The position numbers and the translations under genes are program-made. DNA of 8,839 nucleotides from Phycisphaerales bacterium (GTDB lineage: Bacteria; Planctomycetota; Phycisphaerae; Sedimentisphaerales; Anaerobacaceae), in contig DSDB01000171.1 of the NCBI GenBank assembly GCA_011057845.1, positions 1 through 8,839 of the forward strand, in the 5' to 3' direction. The notes under the pieces are model-generated. The model was not told the origin of the DNA. It saw only the letters and a list, made by a program, of their open reading frames with translations, and searched no databases. Below are positions 5,771 through 8,839 of the stretch, in pieces. Position 1 is the first letter of the stretch. Each line of letters begins with the position of its first letter.

Positions 5771-5928
5771 CTTCAGTCCTCCTGATACACAAACAACCCT
5801 GTTTTGAGGGGCCAGCGCCTCCAACCGGAACAGCCTTATGGAGCCGCCGCCGGCCACTCCTCCTTGACACCTTTTTCGCTGCCGGCCACGCCAACAGGCG
5901 AGGCCCACAGCACCCACGACTATGAACG
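5771..5928 (-). other. Long 5' leader of the PEP-CTERM gene with a 12-bp direct repeat
   Basis: If the promoter at 5935-5963 is right, about 158 bases of leader precede the start codon. On the + strand it contains GC(C/T)GCCGGCCAC twice, at 5846-5857 and 5878-5889, 32 bases apart (about three helical turns). Each copy includes the palindrome GCCGGC, so the copies could also pair in RNA. I do not recognise a known riboswitch. The frame is open through the leader without a convincing upstream start. Together with the promoter, terminator and prmC 3' region this accounts for the gene-free stretch 5771-6105. Confidence 0.4.
5778..5783 (-). promoter_or_regulatory. Strong Shine-Dalgarno (AGGAGG) of the PEP-CTERM gene
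   Basis: AGGAGG on the minus strand, seven bases before ATG 5770. It fixes the start against the longer open frame to 5917. Confidence 0.75.
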
Positions 5929-5934
5929 CCAGTA

Positions 5935-5963
5935 ATTTGACCTGCCGTCCACCTTTTTGTCAA
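5935..5963 (-). promoter_or_regulatory. Sigma-70 type promoter of the PEP-CTERM gene
   Basis: On the minus strand, TTGACA (5963-5958) matches the -35 consensus exactly. After 17 bases comes TCAAAT (5940-5935), four of six for the -10. It is placed directly after the prmC terminator, as expected for a new transcription unit. The transcript start should be near 5928. Confidence 0.6.
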
Positions 5964-5975
5964 GTATTTTCCATG

Positions 5976-6011
5976 AAAAACCGCCCATCGGCGATCCGTC
6001 CGTTACGGCGG
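5976..6011 (-). terminator. Intrinsic terminator closing the asnS/deacetylase/prmC run
   Basis: On the minus strand, CCGCC (6011-6007) can pair with GGCGG (5985-5981), directly followed by TTTTT (5980-5976). A shorter alternative stem, CGCC/GGCG around GATG, ends at nearly the same T-run. It lies about 95 bases after the prmC stop and just ahead of the next promoter. Confidence 0.5.
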
Positions 6012-6105
6012 ATTTCGTAAAGGTTTCTGCCATAAGATGTTAGAGAGTTTCTGGTAGAGATGGACGGAGCACAGAAAAATGTCGGCCCGCGGCCTGTGGG
6101 CGGAT

Positions 6106-7029
6106 CTATTGAATGTTTTCCTGCGGCAGCAGGCCATCGGAGGCCGCTTGCGTGCGGCCTGTCCGGTAGGCCAGAACGAGCCGGTCGTTGTTGTGGGGGT
6201 CTTTTTCGACGCCGACCTCGTGGAACAGGCCGGTTTGCTCCAACATGCCCCGCACGGCGGGCCCTTGGGCGTATCCGATCTCAAGCATCAGAGCCCCGTC
6301 CGGCCGCAGCAGGGGGCCGACCCCCGCGCAGATTCGACGGTACACGTCCAGTCCATCCTCTCCAGCCAATAGCGCTGCCGGGGGCTCATACTCGCGCACG
6401 TTGCGGTCGAGGGCCTCGTACTCCCGCGCGCTGACATAGGGTGGATTGCAGACGATCAAATCGAATCCCGGCCCATCCAACTGGGCAATGAGCGGGTCGA
6501 AGAGGTCTCCGCACAGCAGCGTTACCCGTTCGGCCAGTTTGTGTTTGTCCACGTTCGTCGCCGCCACGGATAGCGCACGGGCGCAGATGTCGGTGGCCGT
6601 GACGGTGGCGTTGGCATGGTTGCGGGCGATGGCCACCGCCAGACAGCCGCTGCCGGTGCACAGATCGCACACGTGCTGCGGCCCTCGGCGGCCGCGAAGG
6701 AACTCGATGGCCCTGGCCGCCAACAACTCGGTCTCAGGCCGGGGAATCAGACAATCCGGCGTGATTGCCAATTCGATGCCGTAGAACTCCGTCCGGCCCA
6801 CAAGGTAGACTACGGGCTCGTGTTCGCCGGCCCGCTTGACCAGCGGTCGCAGTTGGTCGAGCTGGGCCTTGTCGACGGGTCTATCGAACTTCGTGTACAG
6901 TTCGATTCGCTTGAGCGACAGGACGTGTCCCAGCAGCAGCTCCGCGCTGAGTCTCGGCGCATCGACCTTCTTATCCGTGAGGTATCCGGTGACCCAGGTC
7001 AGCAGTCTCTGTATGGTCCACGTCTCCAT
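6106..7029 (-). CDS. prmC: Peptide chain release factor N5-glutamine methyltransferase
   Basis: PrmC methylates the Gln of the GGQ motif in release factors RF1 and RF2 using S-adenosylmethionine, which speeds termination of translation. The 307-residue product has the N-terminal helical domain (1-75, including DAPRLSAELLLGHVL), the linker motif RTEFYGIELAITPDCLIPRPETE (79-101), the SAM-binding motif I CDLCTGSGCLAVAIA (121-135), the acidic ATD (145-147) and the signature NPPYVS (195-200) that holds the target glutamine. The C-terminal tail of about 17 residues after VLAYRTG is slightly longer than usual. The usual partner prfA is not next to it here. Start ATG 7029 is the only good choice, but it lacks a clear Shine-Dalgarno. 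It follows the deacetylase gene after 39 bases and is probably co-transcribed. Confidence 0.95.
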   Translation of the reverse strand: METWTIQRLLTWVTGYLTDKKVDAPRLSAELLLGHVLSLKRIELYTKFDRPVDKAQLDQLRPLVKRAGEHEPVVYLVGRTEFYGIELAITPDCLIPRPETELLAARAIEFLRGRRGPQHVCDLCTGSGCLAVAIARNHANATVTATDICARALSVAATNVDKHKLAERVTLLCGDLFDPLIAQLDGPGFDLIVCNPPYVSAREYEALDRNVREYEPPAALLAGEDGLDVYRRICAGVGPLLRPDGALMLEIGYAQGPAVRGMLEQTGLFHEVGVEKDPHNNDRLVLAYRTGRTQAASDGLLPQENIQ

Positions 7030-7068
7030 GTACGCCGGCGCATGGGTGCTTCGGTGTCGAATTGGATG

Positions 7069-8025
7069 CTACGGGTTCGCTGAAGGGATGGGGAACAGCC
7101 TTCGCAGTTCCGCGGCGGACGGTCGCCTGCCGTACTCGCACAACTCGAATGCCTCGGCGTAACGAACCGCCTTGCCCTTGTCCTGGCCGTAGAGTTCGGC
7201 GAGCTTGTCGCGGTACTGATCGGCTATCGCCGCGAATCGCCCGGTGAAGTTCGTTCGTACCCGCTGGTGCGCGGCGGCCCGCTCGGCGTCGTTCTTCGGG
7301 ATCATGCTCTCGTTGCCGGTTACACAGCCCTCGACGAATTGCGACTCGATCTTGACCAGCGCATCGAGCTTGCGGTCCATGACTTCGTCGATTCCCACGA
7401 CGATGTCCGGCTTGAAGGGATACGGCTTCTGAAAGCCGTCCGAAGAGTACATGAACACGGGATTGGTCTTGAGGTGGGGCACATCGGGGCAGAAGAACGG
7501 GCAGATCACCATGAACGCCGCGTCCTGCACCAGAATCGATGTGTACCGGTGGTCCGGGTGATAATCGTACGGCCGATGGGTAATGACAACGTCCGCCTGC
7601 CATTCGCGGATTAGCCGGACGATGGTCCTGCGGTTCTCCAGCGTCGGCATGATCTCGCCGTCGTGGATGTCCAGTACCTCGGTCTCGATGCCCAGGACCG
7701 TGGCGGCGGCCTGCACCTCCTTGAGCCGCCGCTGGGCCAGCGGGCCACCCGCCTCCTTCCAATGGCCTATATCGCCGTTGGTTGTTGAGACGAACTTGAC
7801 CTTGTGCCCCTGGGCCGCCCACATCGCCGCGACGCCGCCGACGCGGATCTCGCAATCATCCGGATGGGCCCCGAAGGCGATGATCCGCAGTTGCCTGATC
7901 GGGCCGGGTCCGGCCGCCGCCGCCCGCTCACTGGCCATCGGGGATGCCTGCCCGCCCAAGGCCGAACCGCACAGAGCCGCAATAACCAGCGATACAGCCG
8001 CCAATGCAAGAATCGTGTTTCTCAT
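7069..8025 (-). CDS. Secreted PIG-L (LmbE-like) family deacetylase
   Basis: Zinc-dependent hydrolases of this family remove acetyl groups from N-acetylglucosamine-type sugars and related compounds. The 318-residue product begins with a signal peptide (residues 1-24: basic MRN, hydrophobic ILALAAVSLVIAALCGSALGG), so it acts outside the cytoplasm. The metal and catalytic motif AHPDDCE is at 53-59 (His54, Asp57 as expected ligands). The second motif THRPYDYHPDHRY (149-161) supplies the HPDH histidines. The C-terminal half (SDGFQKPYPFKPDIVVGIDEVMDRKLDAL) matches a form I recall as common in Planctomycetota. The substrate is unknown. The start is supported by AAGGAGA six bases upstream. It sits 61 bases after asnS and 39 before prmC on the same strand, but nothing ties its role to theirs. 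Confidence 0.93.
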   Translation of the reverse strand: MRNTILALAAVSLVIAALCGSALGGQASPMASERAAAAGPGPIRQLRIIAFGAHPDDCEIRVGGVAAMWAAQGHKVKFVSTTNGDIGHWKEAGGPLAQRRLKEVQAAATVLGIETEVLDIHDGEIMPTLENRRTIVRLIREWQADVVITHRPYDYHPDHRYTSILVQDAAFMVICPFFCPDVPHLKTNPVFMYSSDGFQKPYPFKPDIVVGIDEVMDRKLDALVKIESQFVEGCVTGNESMIPKNDAERAAAHQRVRTNFTGRFAAIADQYRDKLAELYGQDKGKAVRYAEAFELCEYGRRPSAAELRRLFPIPSANP

Positions 8026-8031
8026 TGTGTG

Positions 8032-8038
8032 TCTCCTT
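8032..8038 (-). promoter_or_regulatory. Shine-Dalgarno (AAGGAGA) of the deacetylase gene
   Basis: AAGGAGA on the minus strand, six bases before ATG 8025. It confirms the start that gives a clean signal peptide. Confidence 0.7.
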
Positions 8039-8086
8039 CACATGCCAGAACAAACATGTCAATCCGTATCTAATCGATGGGCCCGG

Positions 8087-8839
8087 CTACAGGTAGACGC
8101 GATCCATCATTCGCGGGAATGCGATACACTGGCGGATGTGCTTTTCGCCGGTGATCCAGGCGACCGTTCGTTCGACGCCCAGGCCGAAGCCCCCGTGGGG
8201 CACGGAGCCGTACTTTCGAAGATCGAGGTACCATTCATACGTCTGGGGATCGAGGTGTTGATCTTTGATTCTGCTTAGCAAGAGGTCATGGTCGTCTTCA
8301 CGAACCGAGCCGCCGATGATTTCGCCAAAACCGGCCGGCGCCAGCAGGTCGAAATTGAGCACGACGCGATCATCGGTGCGGTCGGTTTTCATGTAAAACG
8401 CCTTGGCCTGCCGCGGGTAATGCGTTACGAAGACCGGTTTGTCGTGCATCATTGAGATAATGGTTTCGTCCGATCCGCCCAGGTCCTTGCCCCACTCGAA
8501 GTCGGCGGCCAGTTGGGCATGCTTGGGGTTGTTCTCGATCCGCGTCTGTACTTCAGCCAGTTCCGATCTCAGGTCAATCAACTCGGCGGCGATCTTGTCG
8601 GCCTTCCACTGCTTCATCGGCTGGGCCTGCTGGGCCTCCAGGTCGGCGATGCGAGCCTCGATCTGCTGCTTCTGTGCGGTAAACCGGGCAAGCTGGTCGG
8701 CCATGAATTCCCGCGTCCGGTCTCCCTTGAGCAGATCCACGGCCTGGCTGTAGGTCAGTCGGTGAAACGGCGGCGTGATGCGTTCCAACGCCTCGATATC
8801 GGCCCCCAGGGTGGCCAGTTCCGAGCGGTTGTCCTGCAA
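8087..8839 (-). CDS. asnS: Asparaginyl-tRNA synthetase, C-terminal part with coiled-coil insertion (5' end outside window)
   Basis: AsnRS charges tRNA-Asn with asparagine in the cytoplasm. The visible 251 codons run to the window edge without a start; the first codon there (TTG, Leu) is internal. Family motifs: FHRLTYSQAVDLL (25-37), FEWGKDLGGSDE (114-125), PVFVTHYPRQAKAFYMK (135-151), LNFDLLAPAGFGEIIGGSVRED (161-182, class II motif 2 region), WYLDLRKYGSVPHGGFGLGVERTVAWITG (203-231, motif 3 with the ATP-binding Arg) and IAFPRMMDRVYL at the end. The ending FPR plus a few residues is AsnRS-like rather than AspRS-like. Between Tyr30 and Trp116 there are 86 residues where the E. coli enzyme has about 20. 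The extra part (about 40-112) is a Gln/Glu/Lys/Ala-rich predicted coiled-coil hairpin. The EHE element after WGVDL in E. coli is replaced by GSDE. Confidence 0.93.
   Translation of the reverse strand: MQDNRSELATLGADIEALERITPPFHRLTYSQAVDLLKGDRTREFMADQLARFTAQKQQIEARIADLEAQQAQPMKQWKADKIAAELIDLRSELAEVQTRIENNPKHAQLAADFEWGKDLGGSDETIISMMHDKPVFVTHYPRQAKAFYMKTDRTDDRVVLNFDLLAPAGFGEIIGGSVREDDHDLLLSRIKDQHLDPQTYEWYLDLRKYGSVPHGGFGLGVERTVAWITGEKHIRQCIAFPRMMDRVYL

Noticed and set aside
5018..5785. Plus-strand frame of 255 codons opposite the PEP-CTERM gene
   Set aside because: The minus strand carries signal peptide, sorting tail, Shine-Dalgarno, promoter and terminator; the + frame shows none of these.
5862..5890. 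TTGACA on the + strand at about 5863 as a promoter
   Set aside because: No -10-like sequence follows at usable spacing and no + strand gene lies downstream.
5771..5928. A c-di-GMP or other known riboswitch in the PEP-CTERM leader
   Set aside because: I looked for GEMM-type conserved stretches and found none; only a direct repeat and weak pairings are visible.
6971..7855. Minus-strand frame of 294 codons overlapping the deacetylase gene
   Set aside because: Same-strand alternate frame of the deacetylase gene, low-complexity and without motifs.
8034..8062. TTGACA (minus strand, 8062-8057) as a promoter for the deacetylase gene
   Set aside because: The expected -10 position 17 bases on reads GAAGGA, which is the Shine-Dalgarno area; no -10-like hexamer lies at 15 to 18 bases.

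Overview
The window looks like part of a bacterial chromosome from the Planctomycetota, most likely the Phycisphaerae/Sedimentisphaerales side. This is inferred from high GC, a protein with a PEP-CTERM sorting tail, a secreted PIG-L deacetylase of a type common in that phylum, a group 2 sigma-70 factor and an unusual asparaginyl-tRNA synthetase. No rRNA, tRNA, CRISPR array, transposase or phage gene is visible. The content is ordinary core metabolism and information processing with a few odd details.

Layout, left to right. (1) The 3' end of a PIN/TRAM (YacL-like) gene on the + strand, ending at 414. (2) A short convergent gap holding a 21-bp tandem repeat (444-512). (3) A minus-strand pair: ispG (isoprenoid MEP pathway), then an uncharacterised six-helix membrane protein starting 15 bases after the ispG stop. 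(4) Divergent from ispG, a membrane-anchored alpha/beta hydrolase on the + strand. (5) A candidate promoter, a strong Shine-Dalgarno and a possible small CxxC protein (3311-3580), running into a sigma-70 family factor (to 4364). (6) apt, adenine phosphoribosyltransferase (4476-5003), with its own candidate promoter. (7) On the minus strand, a self-contained PEP-CTERM gene (5132-5770) with promoter, a leader of about 158 nt, strong Shine-Dalgarno and intrinsic terminator. (8) A minus-strand run read asnS (C-terminal part, cut by the window edge), PIG-L deacetylase, prmC, closed by an intrinsic terminator just before the PEP-CTERM promoter.

The genes do not form one pathway. ispG supplies isoprenoid precursors, apt salvages adenine, asnS and prmC serve translation, and the sigma factor and PIN/TRAM protein belong to RNA synthesis and RNA handling. 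The hydrolase, deacetylase, PEP-CTERM protein and six-helix protein act at or beyond the membrane.

I found no convincing new multi-gene system. The best leads are the coiled-coil insertion in AsnRS, the Glu-to-His change in a conserved IspG motif, the small CxxC reading frame overlapping the sigma gene, and the 21-bp repeat.
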